Source: JAPOXR01 sp965221815
Lineage (GTDB): Bacteria > Pseudomonadota > Alphaproteobacteria > Rhodobacterales > Rhodobacteraceae
Direction: 5' to 3'
Length of the DNA stretch: 64,000 bases
NCBI GenBank assembly: GCA_965221815.1
Contig: OZ244915.1
Coordinates: 1,798,001-1,862,000 of the forward strand
Part shown: one piece after another, positions 1-8,612 of the stretch
Layout of the letters: the number at the start of each line of letters is the position of its first letter
Position numbering within the stretch: the stretch's first letter is position 1
Notes under the pieces: model-generated
Seen by the model: only the letters and a program-made list of their open reading frames with translations
Databases searched by the model: none
Told to the model about the DNA's origin: nothing
Made by a program: the position numbers and the translations under genes

Positions 1-2667
1 CGCGTCGGTTTCGAACTCGTCGATATGGACCGAGGTGAACACATCATCGCGCGCAATCCGCTCGGAAATCAACACGGAATCCTCGTAATTGTAGCCATTC
101 CATGGCATGAATGCGACGAGGACGTTTCGTCCAAGGGCCAGTTCTCCAAGATCGGTCGAGGGGCCGTCGGCAACCACGTCCCCCCTTTCGACGCGATCGC
201 CGACATTCACCAGAGGCCGCTGATTGATGCAGGTATTCTGGTTGGATCTCTGGAACTTGCGCAGGCGGTAGATATCAACCCCGGGATCACTGGGATCCAT
301 CTCCTCGGTCGACCGCACCACGATACGGGTCGCATCGACCTGATCGATGACACCCGCGCGATGGGCAGTGATTGCCGCACCGGAGTCGCGTGCCACCACC
401 GACTCGATTCCGGTTCCGACAAACGGTGCTTCCGAACGCAACAGGGGCACCGCCTGCCGCTGCATGTTGGAGCCCATGAGAGCCCGGTTGGCATCGTCAT
501 TCTCAAGGAATGGAATCAGCGATGCGGCCACCGACACCAATTGTTTGGGAGTCACATCGATGCGGTCAACTTCTTCGCGTTGACTGGCCTTGATCTCACC
601 TTCATGGCGCGTGTTGACGACATCATTGACCAAACGCCCATTTTCATCAACGATCGCGTTGGCCTGTGCGATCCGGTGATTTTCCTCCTCGGTCGCAGTG
701 ATATATTCGACCTTGTCCAGAATCTGACCGTCTTCGACGAGCCGATAAGGCGTTTCAATAAATCCGTATTTGTTGACCCGCGCGAAGGTCGCGAGTGAAT
801 TGATCAAACCGATATTGGGGCCTTCGGGAGTCTCAACCGGGCAAATTCGCCCGTAATGGGTCGGATGAACGTCGCGGACTTCAAATCCGGCCCTCTCGCG
901 CGTCAAACCGCCCGGCCCCAGAGCGGATAGCCGCCGTTTGTGGGTGACCTCAGACAGAGGGTTGGTCTGATCCATGAATTGCGAAAGCTGTGACGAACCA
1001 AAAAACTCCCTGACCGCCGCGGCAGCTGGCTTGGAATTGATCAGATCCTGCGGCATCACGTTGTCGATCTCAACCGTCGCCATCCGTTCACGGATCAGTC
1101 GTGTCATGCGCATCAATCCAATCCGATACTGATTCTCCATGGACTCGCCGACAGAGCGAACCCGGCGATTCCCCAGATGATCGATGTCATCGATTTCACC
1201 CTTACCATCCTTCAATCCGACCATGGTCTTGACACAGGAAAGGATATCATCGGTGCGCAGAGTCCGCTCGGTATCGGCCGCGTCCAGATCGAGTCGCATA
1301 TTCATCTTGACACGCCCGACTGCCGAGAGATCATAGCGGTCAGGATCGCGAAAGAGCTGATCAAAAAGCAGCTTGGCGGCATCCTCTGTCGGTGGCTCGC
1401 CGGGGCGCAGAACCCGGTAGATTTCGAAAAGTGCCTCCAACCGTGTCTGGTTCTTGTCGAGCGCCAGCGTATTCCGGATATAGGGGCCGTTATTGGTGCC
1501 ATCGATATAGAGAGCCGGAATCTCTGTAATGCCTTTCTGCTGCAAATCGAACAGATTGCCTTTGAAAAGAATGCCGGAATCATCAAAAGTTCCGGTCAAT
1601 TCGTCGCCTGCTTCCAGCAGCACCAGACCGGTCTTCTCATCGATCAGATCTTCCGCAACATACTGGCCATTCAGGAATTCCGGCGGCAACAGCAAATCCC
1701 GGTTGCTCGCCGTCTCGATGAGATCTATCGCTTCGCGCGGCGTCAGGATCTTTCCCTGTTCGGCATAGACTTCGCCGGTTTTGGCATCAATGATATTGAA
1801 TGGGACCTCCTGCCTGATCGGAAATTGATCGAGCGGCAACCGGGCTTTCCATCCATTTTCGGCCAGACGATAACTCACAACCGGATAAAAATGCGCAAGA
1901 ATGGATTCGTGATCCAATCCAAGTGCCAGAAACAGCGTTGAAACCGGCATCTTTCTCTTGCGATCAATACGTACATGGACAAGATCTTTCGCATCGAATT
2001 CGAAATCGATCCATGATCCCCGGTAGGGAATGATTCGGCACTGGTACAGGACTTTGCCGGAGGAGTGTTTCCGACCCTTGTCACTGTCAAAGAAGACACC
2101 GGGCGAGCGATGCATCTGGGACACCACGACTCGCTCAGTCCCCTTGATGATAAAGGTTCCATTGTCGGTCATCAGTGGGATTTCACCCATGAATACGTCC
2201 TGCTCCTTGATATCCTTGACATCGCGTGCGTCGGTATCTTCATCGATATCAAAGACAACCAGGCGGAGTTTTACCTTTAATGGAGCCGCATAGGTAATGG
2301 CACGTTTCTGGCACTCGTCGATATCAAATTTTGGCTCTTCCAGCACATAGCTAACAAATTCGATCTCTGCTGTCTGATTGAAGTCCTGAACCGGAAACAC
2401 GGACTGAAACACGCCGCGCAAACCTTCGTGATCGATGCCGCCTTCACCGCCACCCGAATTCAAGAAGAGATCGTAGGACTTCTTCTGAACCTCAATCAGA
2501 TTCGGCATCTCAATCGCTTCCTCGATTCGACCATAATTGCGGCGCACGCGTTTTCGTTGTGCTGCCAATGTCGAAATAGCCATGGAGCCATTGCGCCGTG
2601 ATTTCCCGTTGACCGGGACTGCCTTCGGTTGGTTCGGAACGCCATTCTTTTTCGGTTTACGAGACAT
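1..2667 (-). CDS. rpoB: RNA polymerase beta subunit, N-terminal 889 residues (runs off the left edge)
   Basis: This is the catalytic beta subunit of DNA-dependent RNA polymerase; only its first 889 codons are inside the window. The protein contains MPNLIEVQKKSYDLFL near the N-terminus, the rifampicin pocket SSQLSQFMDQTNPLSEVTHK followed by RRLSALGPGG, and THYGRICPVETPEGPNIGL. The rifampicin-contact residues are wild type (Q, D, S, H, R, S), so sensitivity is predicted. I chose the ATG at 2667 because AGGG lies about 9 nt upstream. This gives a Lys/Asn-rich N-terminal extension of about 28 residues compared with many homologues; a second ATG at 2583 is possible. It is the last visible gene of the leftward ribosomal-protein operon, and rpoC is expected beyond the edge. 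Confidence 0.98.
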   Translation of the reverse strand, partial: MSRKPKKNGVPNQPKAVPVNGKSRRNGSMAISTLAAQRKRVRRNYGRIEEAIEMPNLIEVQKKSYDLFLNSGGGEGGIDHEGLRGVFQSVFPVQDFNQTAEIEFVSYVLEEPKFDIDECQKRAITYAAPLKVKLRLVVFDIDEDTDARDVKDIKEQDVFMGEIPLMTDNGTFIIKGTERVVVSQMHRSPGVFFDSDKGRKHSSGKVLYQCRIIPYRGSWIDFEFDAKDLVHVRIDRKRKMPVSTLFLALGLDHESILAHFYPVVSYRLAENGWKARLPLDQFPIRQEVPFNIIDAKTGEVYAEQGKILTPREAIDLIETASNRDLLLPPEFLNGQYVAEDLIDEKTGLVLLEAGDELTGTFDDSGILFKGNLFDLQQKGITEIPALYIDGTNNGPYIRNTLALDKNQTRLEALFEIYRVLRPGEPPTEDAAKLLFDQLFRDPDRYDLSAVGRVKMNMRLDLDAADTERTLRTDDILSCVKTMVGLKDGKGEIDDIDHLGNRRVRSVGESMENQYRIGLMRMTRLIRERMATVEIDNVMPQDLINSKPAAAAVREFFGSSQLSQFMDQTNPLSEVTHKRRLSALGPGGLTRERAGFEVRDVHPTHYGRICPVETPEGPNIGLINSLATFARVNKYGFIETPYRLVEDGQILDKVEYITATEEENHRIAQANAIVDENGRLVNDVVNTRHEGEIKASQREEVDRIDVTPKQLVSVAASLIPFLENDDANRALMGSNMQRQAVPLLRSEAPFVGTGIESVVARDSGAAITAHRAGVIDQVDATRIVVRSTEEMDPSDPGVDIYRLRKFQRSNQNTCINQRPLVNVGDRVERGDVVADGPSTDLGELALGRNVLVAFMPWNGYNYEDSVLISERIARDDVFTSVHIDEFETDA

Positions 2668-2796
2668 GCGTGAAATCCCTGTCCAATACCGCCGCGAGGC
2701 GACCATCGCGGATGCGATGTTCACGGCAATGGGTGCTAACGTTGCTCAATTCCTGCAGGTTACGCCCACAACCTGCGCCCGAACATCCGTCCACGC

Positions 2797-2866
2797 CTTC
2801 AGCAGGGCTGTATCGTGGCAGCCCTGCTGAAGATGTGAAATCGGTCGGAGCCACTTTGCTCCGACC
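2797..2866 (-). promoter_or_regulatory. Tandem hairpins between rplL and rpoB
   Basis: Two perfect inverted repeats lie in the 222-nt rplL-rpoB gap. One is a 9-bp stem (2843-2851 with 2858-2866, 6-nt loop). The other is a 14-bp stem (2797-2810 with 2819-2832, 8-nt loop). Neither is followed by a T-run on the transcribed strand, so a strong intrinsic terminator is unlikely. In enterobacteria this position carries a partial attenuator and an RNase III site; the same role here is an inference. Confidence 0.7.
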
Positions 2867-2889
2867 ACAATCTTCAAAAATTTTTCGGC

Positions 2890-3273
2890 CTAGCGGACTT
2901 CAACTTCCGCGCCGACTGCCTCAAGCTTGGCCTTGACCTCTTCGGCTTCCTCTTTGGAGACTCCTTCTTTGACGGCCTTGCCTCCCGCCTCGACAAGTTC
3001 CTTCGCCTCCTTGAGACCGAGGCCGGTCATCGCCCTGACCTCCTTGATAACCGGGACTTTCTGTCCACCTGCAGCCACAAGAATCACATCGAATTCCGTC
3101 TGTTCTTCCGCCGCTGCAGCCGCGTCACCACCGCCATCAGTGCCCGCCATAACAACCGCACCGCCAACGGCAGGTTCAATTCCATATTCGTCCTTGAGAA
3201 TGTCCTTGAGTTGCTGTGCTTCCAACAATGTCAGCCCAACGATGTCCTCGGCCAGTTTTTTGATGTCTGCCAT
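2890..3273 (-). CDS. rplL: 50S ribosomal protein L7/L12
   Basis: This 127-residue acidic stalk protein binds L10 as dimers and recruits translation factors to the ribosome. The N-terminal dimerisation helices (about residues 1-35) are followed by an Ala/Gly-rich hinge (about 40-57) and the C-terminal factor-binding domain with EFDVILVAAG and KEVRAMTGLGLKEAKELVE. Length is typical for the family. It lies 77 nt after rplJ and before rpoB in the conserved order, so co-transcription is expected. No abnormality is visible. Confidence 0.98.
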   Translation of the reverse strand: MADIKKLAEDIVGLTLLEAQQLKDILKDEYGIEPAVGGAVVMAGTDGGGDAAAAAEEQTEFDVILVAAGGQKVPVIKEVRAMTGLGLKEAKELVEAGGKAVKEGVSKEEAEEVKAKLEAVGAEVEVR

Positions 3274-3350
3274 ATTTCTCGATTCCTAATTTCCTTGCTG
3301 TGGCCCGACGCATCTTCATATCGCGGAGCCGAAACTCACTTTGCCATCTG

Positions 3351-3866
3351 CTAAGCAGCTGCTCGTTCTTCGATCTCGCTGACAATTGCGGCAATATTGG
3401 AGGCGGGCGCACCCACCGCAGAGGCTATCCCCGATGCCGGTGCAACCAGACATCCAGCGATCATGGAGAGCAGTTCTTCCCGTGAAGGCATCGACGAAAC
3501 CGACTTGACGCCAGCCCGGTCGAGCAGGCTATCGCCCAAAGCTCCACCCACAATCTCCAATTTGCTGTTGGACTTGGCAAAGGTCTCTGTAACCTTTGCC
3601 GCTGTTACCGGATCCTCTGAGTAGGCAAGGACCGTCATGCCACCCAAGATGTCTGCAACGCCGGGGCATCGCGACGTCTTCAACGCGATCTTGGCGAGCC
3701 TGTTCTTAGCAACACGTACCGAACCCCCGGCTTCCCGCATACGGGTCCGGAAATCTTCCATCTCGGCGACCGTGAGACCGGCATAGCGCGATACCACGAC
3801 AACGCCCGAGCTCTCAAAGATGCGGCCGATGTCATCGACCACCTGTTCTTTCCCGGCTCTATCCAC
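3351..3866 (-). CDS. rplJ: 50S ribosomal protein L10
   Basis: L10 forms the base of the ribosomal stalk and anchors L7/L12 dimers to 23S rRNA. The 171-residue product has VVVVSRYAGLTVAEMEDFR and the RVAKNRLAKIAL segment near the N-terminus, and an Ala-rich C-terminal helix (about residues 145-171) where L7/L12 binds. The start is GTG at 3866, preceded by GGAG seven bases upstream. A leader of about 236 nt separates it from rplA, as expected for autogenous control by the L10-L12 complex. Confidence 0.97.
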   Translation of the reverse strand: MDRAGKEQVVDDIGRIFESSGVVVVSRYAGLTVAEMEDFRTRMREAGGSVRVAKNRLAKIALKTSRCPGVADILGGMTVLAYSEDPVTAAKVTETFAKSNSKLEIVGGALGDSLLDRAGVKSVSSMPSREELLSMIAGCLVAPASGIASAVGAPASNIAAIVSEIEERAAA

Positions 3867-4102
3867 GTGTTTGCTCCAAATTTAGGGAGGGATGAACCTC
3901 CCGGCTCAATTGTGCCGATCCTGATGACCAGCCTGTATCCTCGACTTCAGGTCCAACTGCACACCCGGCAAAACCGCGTGGGACAAGTTTTCCCGTCTCA
4001 GGCAGGACTTACGCCGAAAGCGCCCACCGTCTCGGACAGTCCGGTGTCCCGCTCTTCGCACGACACCGAAATCCCTGCCGCATCTCTGCGGCCGAAAATC
4101 CC
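3867..4102 (-). promoter_or_regulatory. rplJ leader, probable L10 autoregulatory mRNA region
   Basis: This 236-nt non-coding stretch between rplA and rplJ has the position and size of the L10 leader of other bacteria. A perfect hairpin, GGGAGG at 3885-3890 with CCTCCC at 3897-3902, sits just upstream of the rplJ Shine-Dalgarno. The kink-turn that L10 binds was not identified by eye, so the regulatory role rests mainly on position. Confidence 0.45.
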
Positions 4103-4801
4103 CTAGTTTCCTGTGACCGAACCAATCTCGACCTCAATTCCTGGTCCCATTGACGAACAAATGGCAATTTTTTCGACGAATCGACCTTTGGCACCGGTTG
4201 GTTTCGCCTGTTTTATCGCATCAAGAAACGCGTGTATGTTTTCCGCAATTTTGTCGCGTTCAAACGACATTTTGCCAATTCCGGCATGCACGATTCCTTC
4301 GCGTTCTGCACGAAACTGCACCTCGCCGGCCTTGATGTTCGCCACGACGCGCGCCACATCCTCGGTGACCGTCCCGACACGCGGATTGGGCATCAGGTTG
4401 CGTGGCCCGAGAATCTTGCCAAGCCGCCCGACGATGGGCATCAAGTCAGGAGTGGCAATGCATCGGTCAAAATTGATCTCACCCTTCTGCACCGTTTCCA
4501 TGAGATCCTCGGCGCCGACGATATCGGCACCGGCCTGCGTCGCCTCTTCGGCCTTGGCACCACGCGCAAAGACAGCAACGCGAACCGCCTTTCCGGTTCC
4601 GTTGGGGAGCGCGACCGTACCACGCACCATCTGGTCAGCGTGCCGTGGATCAATACCGAGATTGACCGCAACTTCGATCGTTTCATCGAATTTCAGCGGA
4701 GGTTGCGATTTGACCAGTTCCACGGCCTCTTCAACCGACATCGGCGCTTTATCAGCAACGGCTTCACGGGCCGCTCGAATTCGTTTTCCCTTCTTCGCCA
4801 T
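4103..4801 (-). CDS. rplA: 50S ribosomal protein L1
   Basis: L1 is a 232-residue primary 23S rRNA-binding protein of the L1 stalk that moves E-site tRNA, and it is usually also the repressor of its own operon. Recognisable segments are FDETIEVAVNLGIDPRHADQ, the strongly conserved GRLGKILGPRNLMPNPRVGT, and GIVHAGIGKMSF. I use the ATG at 4801, giving MAKKGKRI; a TTG one codon upstream is less likely. It starts 4 nt after the rplK stop codon, so the two genes are translationally linked. Confidence 0.97.
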   Translation of the reverse strand: MAKKGKRIRAAREAVADKAPMSVEEAVELVKSQPPLKFDETIEVAVNLGIDPRHADQMVRGTVALPNGTGKAVRVAVFARGAKAEEATQAGADIVGAEDLMETVQKGEINFDRCIATPDLMPIVGRLGKILGPRNLMPNPRVGTVTEDVARVVANIKAGEVQFRAEREGIVHAGIGKMSFERDKIAENIHAFLDAIKQAKPTGAKGRFVEKIAICSSMGPGIEVEIGSVTGN

Positions 4802-4805
4802 CAAC

Positions 4806-5234
4806 CTAGCCTTTCACTTCGATTCCCATGGAGCGCGCCGAGCCGAGAACGATCTGCATCGCCGCTTCCACATCATCAGTATTCAGATCGGCAAGTTTAG
4901 CAGTTGCAATCTCACGAATCTGCGCCGCCGTGACTGAAGCCACAATGTCCCGTCCCGGTGTCCCCGAACCTGAATCGGTACGTGCAGCCCTCTTGAGATA
5001 CCAGGAAGCCGGTGGCGTTTTGACAGTGATCGCGAACGACTTGTCCTGATAATAAAGCACCTCGGTCGGGCATGGGCTCCCCGCTTCGAGCTCCTGGGTT
5101 TGCGCATTGAACGCCTTGCAGAACTCCATGATATTCAGCCCGCGTTGCCCTAGAGCGGGACCGACAGGAGGTGCAGGATTCGCTTGACCCGCGGGAATCA
5201 TCAGTTTCAGTTTGCCAGCAAGTTTAGTCGCCAT
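4806..5234 (-). CDS. rplK: 50S ribosomal protein L11
   Basis: L11 forms the GTPase-associated centre with 23S rRNA. The 142-residue protein has the N-terminal KLMIPAGQANPAPPVGPALG proline-rich motif, then GLNIMEFCKAFNAQT, and a C-terminal RNA-binding domain ending in SARSMGIEVKG. The start is the ATG at 5234 (MATKLAGKL). The reading frame stays open further upstream, but that part overlaps nusG and is not conserved. The gene lies 43 nt after nusG. Confidence 0.97.
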   Translation of the reverse strand: MATKLAGKLKLMIPAGQANPAPPVGPALGQRGLNIMEFCKAFNAQTQELEAGSPCPTEVLYYQDKSFAITVKTPPASWYLKRAARTDSGSGTPGRDIVASVTAAQIREIATAKLADLNTDDVEAAMQIVLGSARSMGIEVKG

Positions 5235-5277
5235 CAGTCTATTCTCATGCCCTGCCCAGTGCCTGCCCTTGATCCGG

Positions 5278-5811
5278 TCAGACCAGTTTGGAAACTTGCG
5301 CGTATTCGAGATCCACGGGAGTCGCGCGCCCGAAAATTGAAATTGACACTTTGAGCCGTGCTGCCGTCTCGTCGACTTCCTCGACCATACCGGTAAAACC
5401 CTCAAAAGGACCATTAATCACGGAGACTTCCTCACCAACGTCAAATGTAATCAGTGCCCGCGGCTGCGCCGCACCCTGTTCCGCCCGCCTGAGAATGGCA
5501 TCCACTTCCTCATCACGCAACGGCGACGGTCGCCCGACCGGCCCCAGGAACCCCATGACACGGTTCACAGATTTGACGAGATGGTAGCTGGCATCTGTCA
5601 TTTCCATTCTGACCAGCAGGTAACCGGGCATAAACCGATTCTCACGACTCACCTTCTTGCCGCGACGCATCTCAATGACCTCTTCGGTTGGCACGATGAC
5701 CTGCTCAATCTTGTCACCCAGTCCGGCGCGCGCGGCTTCAGCTTCAATCTGTTCGGCTGCACGTTTTTCAAAGTTCGTGAGAACGCTTACCGAATACCAG
5801 CGCAAAGCCAT
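5278..5811 (-). CDS. nusG: Transcription termination/antitermination factor NusG
   Basis: NusG binds RNA polymerase through its N-terminal NGN domain and Rho or S10 through its C-terminal KOW domain. Seen here are LRWYSVSVLTNFEKRAAEQI at the start, RFMPGYLLVRMEM in the NGN core, and the KOW segment DVGEEVSVINGPFEGFTG near residue 130. I chose the ATG at 5811 (177 residues) because AGGGG lies 7 nt upstream; a GTG at 5829 would add six residues. The usual upstream partner secE is missing, so nusG is the first gene of the operon here. Confidence 0.97.
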   Translation of the reverse strand: MALRWYSVSVLTNFEKRAAEQIEAEAARAGLGDKIEQVIVPTEEVIEMRRGKKVSRENRFMPGYLLVRMEMTDASYHLVKSVNRVMGFLGPVGRPSPLRDEEVDAILRRAEQGAAQPRALITFDVGEEVSVINGPFEGFTGMVEEVDETAARLKVSISIFGRATPVDLEYAQVSKLV

Positions 5812-5878
5812 TCCGCTCACCCCTGCCACAAACTGGGAGAATCACTATTACTTCAGATTTTCAGGTTGTCGCCACAAC

Positions 5879-5920
5879 AAAAAACACGCGCCACCGCCCG
5901 CAAAAAGGGCACCTAGCGCG
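5879..5920 (-). terminator. Terminator-like hairpin in the nusG leader
   Basis: On the minus strand an interrupted stem (5916-5920 with 5887-5891, then 5907-5910 with 5896-5899) is followed within two bases by a run of six T (5884 down to 5879). It resembles an intrinsic terminator and lies about 70 nt upstream of the nusG start. It could end transcription entering from outside or act as an attenuator of the nusG operon. The internal mismatches lower confidence. Confidence 0.35.
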
Positions 5921-6393
5921 AATCATGTTGTGGAAAGTTAGCCCATTGAAAAACCAATCGCAACCGCATTTTTTTTTTCGCACCTGCGAATTGAGTCGTG
6001 TCACTGTCACGGGTTCGCCGCGATGGGCCGCGACCTGCAATCGTCGTTTGGCGTCACGCCATCACGTGCACATATGGTCTCCATCTGTTGGTGATGTCGC
6101 ACGATGTATCGGTCAGGGGGTGCATGCGGCAATATGGGTTGCCGTTTCCTCGGTCTCCTCTGTCCCATCGCCATTGAATTGATGCCATGTCAATGCGTAG
6201 AAAATTGGCGGGCCAAATGAACTGATGCGGTCCATTGTCGTGAACAGGCTCATCTAAGCCATAGATTCTCTGGGTCAAGTTTGATTGAGAATCAGATCTT
6301 AATAGTAATTTCGTGGAATTTCTAATAGCAATTTTACGCGCCTTTTATTAGAAATATCATCAATCCCCTATTTGTGAATTGTATGGTAGCGGC
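5921..6393. other. Intergenic region upstream of nusG and of the AAA+ ATPase gene
   Basis: I see no gene here and no secE or tRNA-Trp, which often precede nusG. There is a T10 run at 5969-5978. The last 100 bases are AT-rich and carry imperfect repeats of TAATAGYAATTT (about 6299-6335), which may be promoter or operator DNA for the rightward ATPase gene. Confidence 0.4.
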
Positions 6394-7677
6394 ATGATCG
6401 ACACAGAGACTTTCCTGACACGACATTTGATCCCGGAACTGCATGATGCACTTTTGAGCGCACGAATTGTAAATCTTATTGGTCCGAGGCAGGTGGGAAA
6501 GACAACCTTGGTACGTGACCTGTTTGATCGCGGCAAGTTCATCACACTGGATGACAGCACTACGCTTGAGGCCATAAATGCAGATCCAATTGGGCAGTTA
6601 CAAACTCTTACAGCTGATCTTGACGGGGCTCCACTCATCATTGATGAAGCGCAGCGCTCACCCAGACTTTCGCTCGCAGTGAAGCGTATTGTTGATACAG
6701 ATCGCCGAAAAGGCCAATTCGTTTTTACAGGGTCATCAAATGTTTTCACCACTGCAAACGTAGCAGACTCGCTTGCCGGGCGCATGAGGACTCTTAAACT
6801 TTGGCCGCTCACAGCAGCAGAATGCGTACGCCAGCCAGTTTCACACTTGATTGACTGGGCGCTTCAGGATGCACCCAATCTGAAGCAGATCACGGCAAGT
6901 CCAACACAGCGGGCCGAATATGTTGACCTGATTTTACGTGGTGGATTCCCAGAGATCAGAAACCTTGACCTTCGATCTCGCCAGCGTCAATATCGAGACT
7001 ACCTGGATGCGATAATTGATCGCGATGTCGCCGATATTATCCGTATCCGGAAAACGGATGCCTTGCGCCGATTAATTGATCAGATGGCTGTTCGAACAGG
7101 CCAAGAGTTGAACATTGCTGGACTTTGTAAATTGATTCAAGTTCGGCGGGAAACCGTCGAACAATATCTCGACGTCCTGCTAAGACTGTCCATGCTAAAT
7201 CAACTTGGTGCTTGGTCCTCTGGTGAGGGAAAGCGTGAAATCAAAAATGCCAAATTTCATTTTGTTGATAGCGGTATCTTGTGTGCTCTTCGTCGTTTCG
7301 GAGAAAATGCATTTGATATCGGGGCACAACCAGAAGCGTTGGGTAGTCTTCTGGAGAGTTACCTATTTAACGAATTGCTGCGTTCGCTGCCGTTTCAATC
7401 AAAGGATGTGCGACTCTATCACTGGCGCAGTGCGGATAAACGCGAAATTGATATTTTGATTGATGCTGGAGATCGGCTGGCCGGAATCGAAATAAAAGCA
7501 GCAGCGTCAGTATCCTCAGATGACTTTCGACACTTGAAATGGTTTTCGACCGATGGTCCAGGGCGCAACCGGAGCTTTTCTGGGATCGTTTTTTACCTTG
7601 GTGAAAATACATTGAGTTTCGGCGATAACTGTTTTGCGCTTCCAGTCAGCGCGCTGTGGGGCGAGATTGAGCGCTGA
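6394..7677 (+). CDS. AAA+ ATPase with C-terminal DUF4143 domain
   Basis: This 427-residue protein belongs to the large AAA_14/DUF4143 family, whose biological role is still poorly defined. Walker A is GPRQVGKTT (residues 30-38), Walker B is LIIDEAQRSP (about 81-90), and QFVFTGSSN is a sensor-like strand. The C-terminal half holds the DUF4143 part with YRDYLDAIIDRDVADI and RRETVEQYLDVLL. Near residue 360, REIDILID followed by GIEIKAA resembles a PD-(D/E)XK nuclease fold. I use the ATG at 6394. It stands alone on AT-richer DNA next to hipBA, which fits an accessory gene gained by transfer. Confidence 0.85.
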   Translation: MIDTETFLTRHLIPELHDALLSARIVNLIGPRQVGKTTLVRDLFDRGKFITLDDSTTLEAINADPIGQLQTLTADLDGAPLIIDEAQRSPRLSLAVKRIVDTDRRKGQFVFTGSSNVFTTANVADSLAGRMRTLKLWPLTAAECVRQPVSHLIDWALQDAPNLKQITASPTQRAEYVDLILRGGFPEIRNLDLRSRQRQYRDYLDAIIDRDVADIIRIRKTDALRRLIDQMAVRTGQELNIAGLCKLIQVRRETVEQYLDVLLRLSMLNQLGAWSSGEGKREIKNAKFHFVDSGILCALRRFGENAFDIGAQPEALGSLLESYLFNELLRSLPFQSKDVRLYHWRSADKREIDILIDAGDRLAGIEIKAAASVSSDDFRHLKWFSTDGPGRNRSFSGIVFYLGENTLSFGDNCFALPVSALWGEIER

Positions 7678-8218
7678 GTCGGTTCGGTCTTTCTCTATCA
7701 AGACTTGCGGGCATGGTGTTTGGGCTATGAGTTTTCCAAATTCGCTAAAAAAGCGGACCGAGTGACGGCTTCACACCCTTTTGACAAGAGGTAGTGAATC
7801 TGGACACCAGTTTCATTGGATCAGCAACAAGAGGACTCCCCACCTTTTCGCAAGGGCTGATTTTGCTTTTTCGGGGTGGGTATTTCGTGAGGTCTTCGGT
7901 GTTGTGTTTGGGTCTTCACGTGGTGTGATTGTGTCCGGTCCGTGAGGGGTCGAACAGGGTTTGGGTTCGCTTGGACGCAGTTCCGGCGCAATGTCGGCGT
8001 CTGCACCTCAAACCACCCCCACAGGGCCACGCACGATACACGTGAAATACCATTCTCAGGCTTCCGTGTTGAGCGCGAATCGCCGACCAACGATCACAAC
8101 AATATGGCCATAGGAGCCCTGGCGCGGCGAACCCAGGCAAGAATTGCGCCATTAACACTTTAAAACGACCGTTACATCAGTCAGATGAGTTAATATGACC
8201 GTACTAACGGCTATTTTA
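7678..8218. other. Intergenic region between the ATPase gene and hipBA
   Basis: About 540 bases with no convincing coding sequence on either strand. The part just before hipB has a small inverted repeat, CCGT-ACTA-ACGG at about 8200-8211, which could be part of a HipB operator. Otherwise I see nothing recognisable. Confidence 0.35.
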
Positions 8219-8246
8219 TTGAATCCTGACCACAATTGAATATGAT
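8219..8246 (+). promoter_or_regulatory. Sigma-70-like promoter of hipBA
   Basis: TTGAAT at 8219-8224 and TATGAT at 8241-8246 are separated by 16 bp. The predicted start of transcription is near 8253, some 24 nt before the hipB ATG, and GAAGGGA precedes that ATG by about 8 nt. The promoter is inferred from consensus match and position. Confidence 0.55.
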
Positions 8247-8276
8247 GGCAGGGACCGCAGATGAAGGGATCTGGTT

Positions 8277-8612
8277 ATGCCATCCAAAGGCCGAAGTTAT
8301 TCGAAGCTGACAAAGGAAGCGCTGAAACTGTTGGGACAGAGCATTAAGCTCGCCCGAAAGGGACGGCGCATGTCCGAGAAGGATCTTGCGGAGCGGGTCG
8401 GAATTGCAAGAAGCACGCTGCAGAAGGTCGAGAATGGCGACCCGGTCGTTGATATCGGCATCGTCTTCGAAGCAGCGGTGTTGACCGGTGTGCCGCTTTT
8501 CGAGCCGGAAGCGACATCGCTGGCGTCACACTTGCGCGGGGTGCGGGACAAGCTGGAGTTGATGCCAACCTATATTCGAAAGCCAAAAGGGGAAGTGAGG
8601 GATGACTTCTGA
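8277..8612 (+). CDS. hipB: HipB-type XRE-family antitoxin/repressor
   Basis: This 111-residue helix-turn-helix protein is the expected antitoxin and transcriptional repressor of the downstream HipA kinase. The HTH is at about residues 20-70: LGQSIKLARKGRRMSEKDLA, then ERVGIARSTLQKVENGDPVV. In known HipBA pairs the antitoxin binds operators in its own promoter and sequesters HipA. Its last 11 bases overlap the start of hipA, so the two are translationally coupled, as is usual in type II modules. Confidence 0.88.
   Translation: MPSKGRSYSKLTKEALKLLGQSIKLARKGRRMSEKDLAERVGIARSTLQKVENGDPVVDIGIVFEAAVLTGVPLFEPEATSLASHLRGVRDKLELMPTYIRKPKGEVRDDF

Noticed and set aside
4113..4937. Plus-strand frames opposite rplA
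   Set aside because: rplA is unmistakable; these are shadows.
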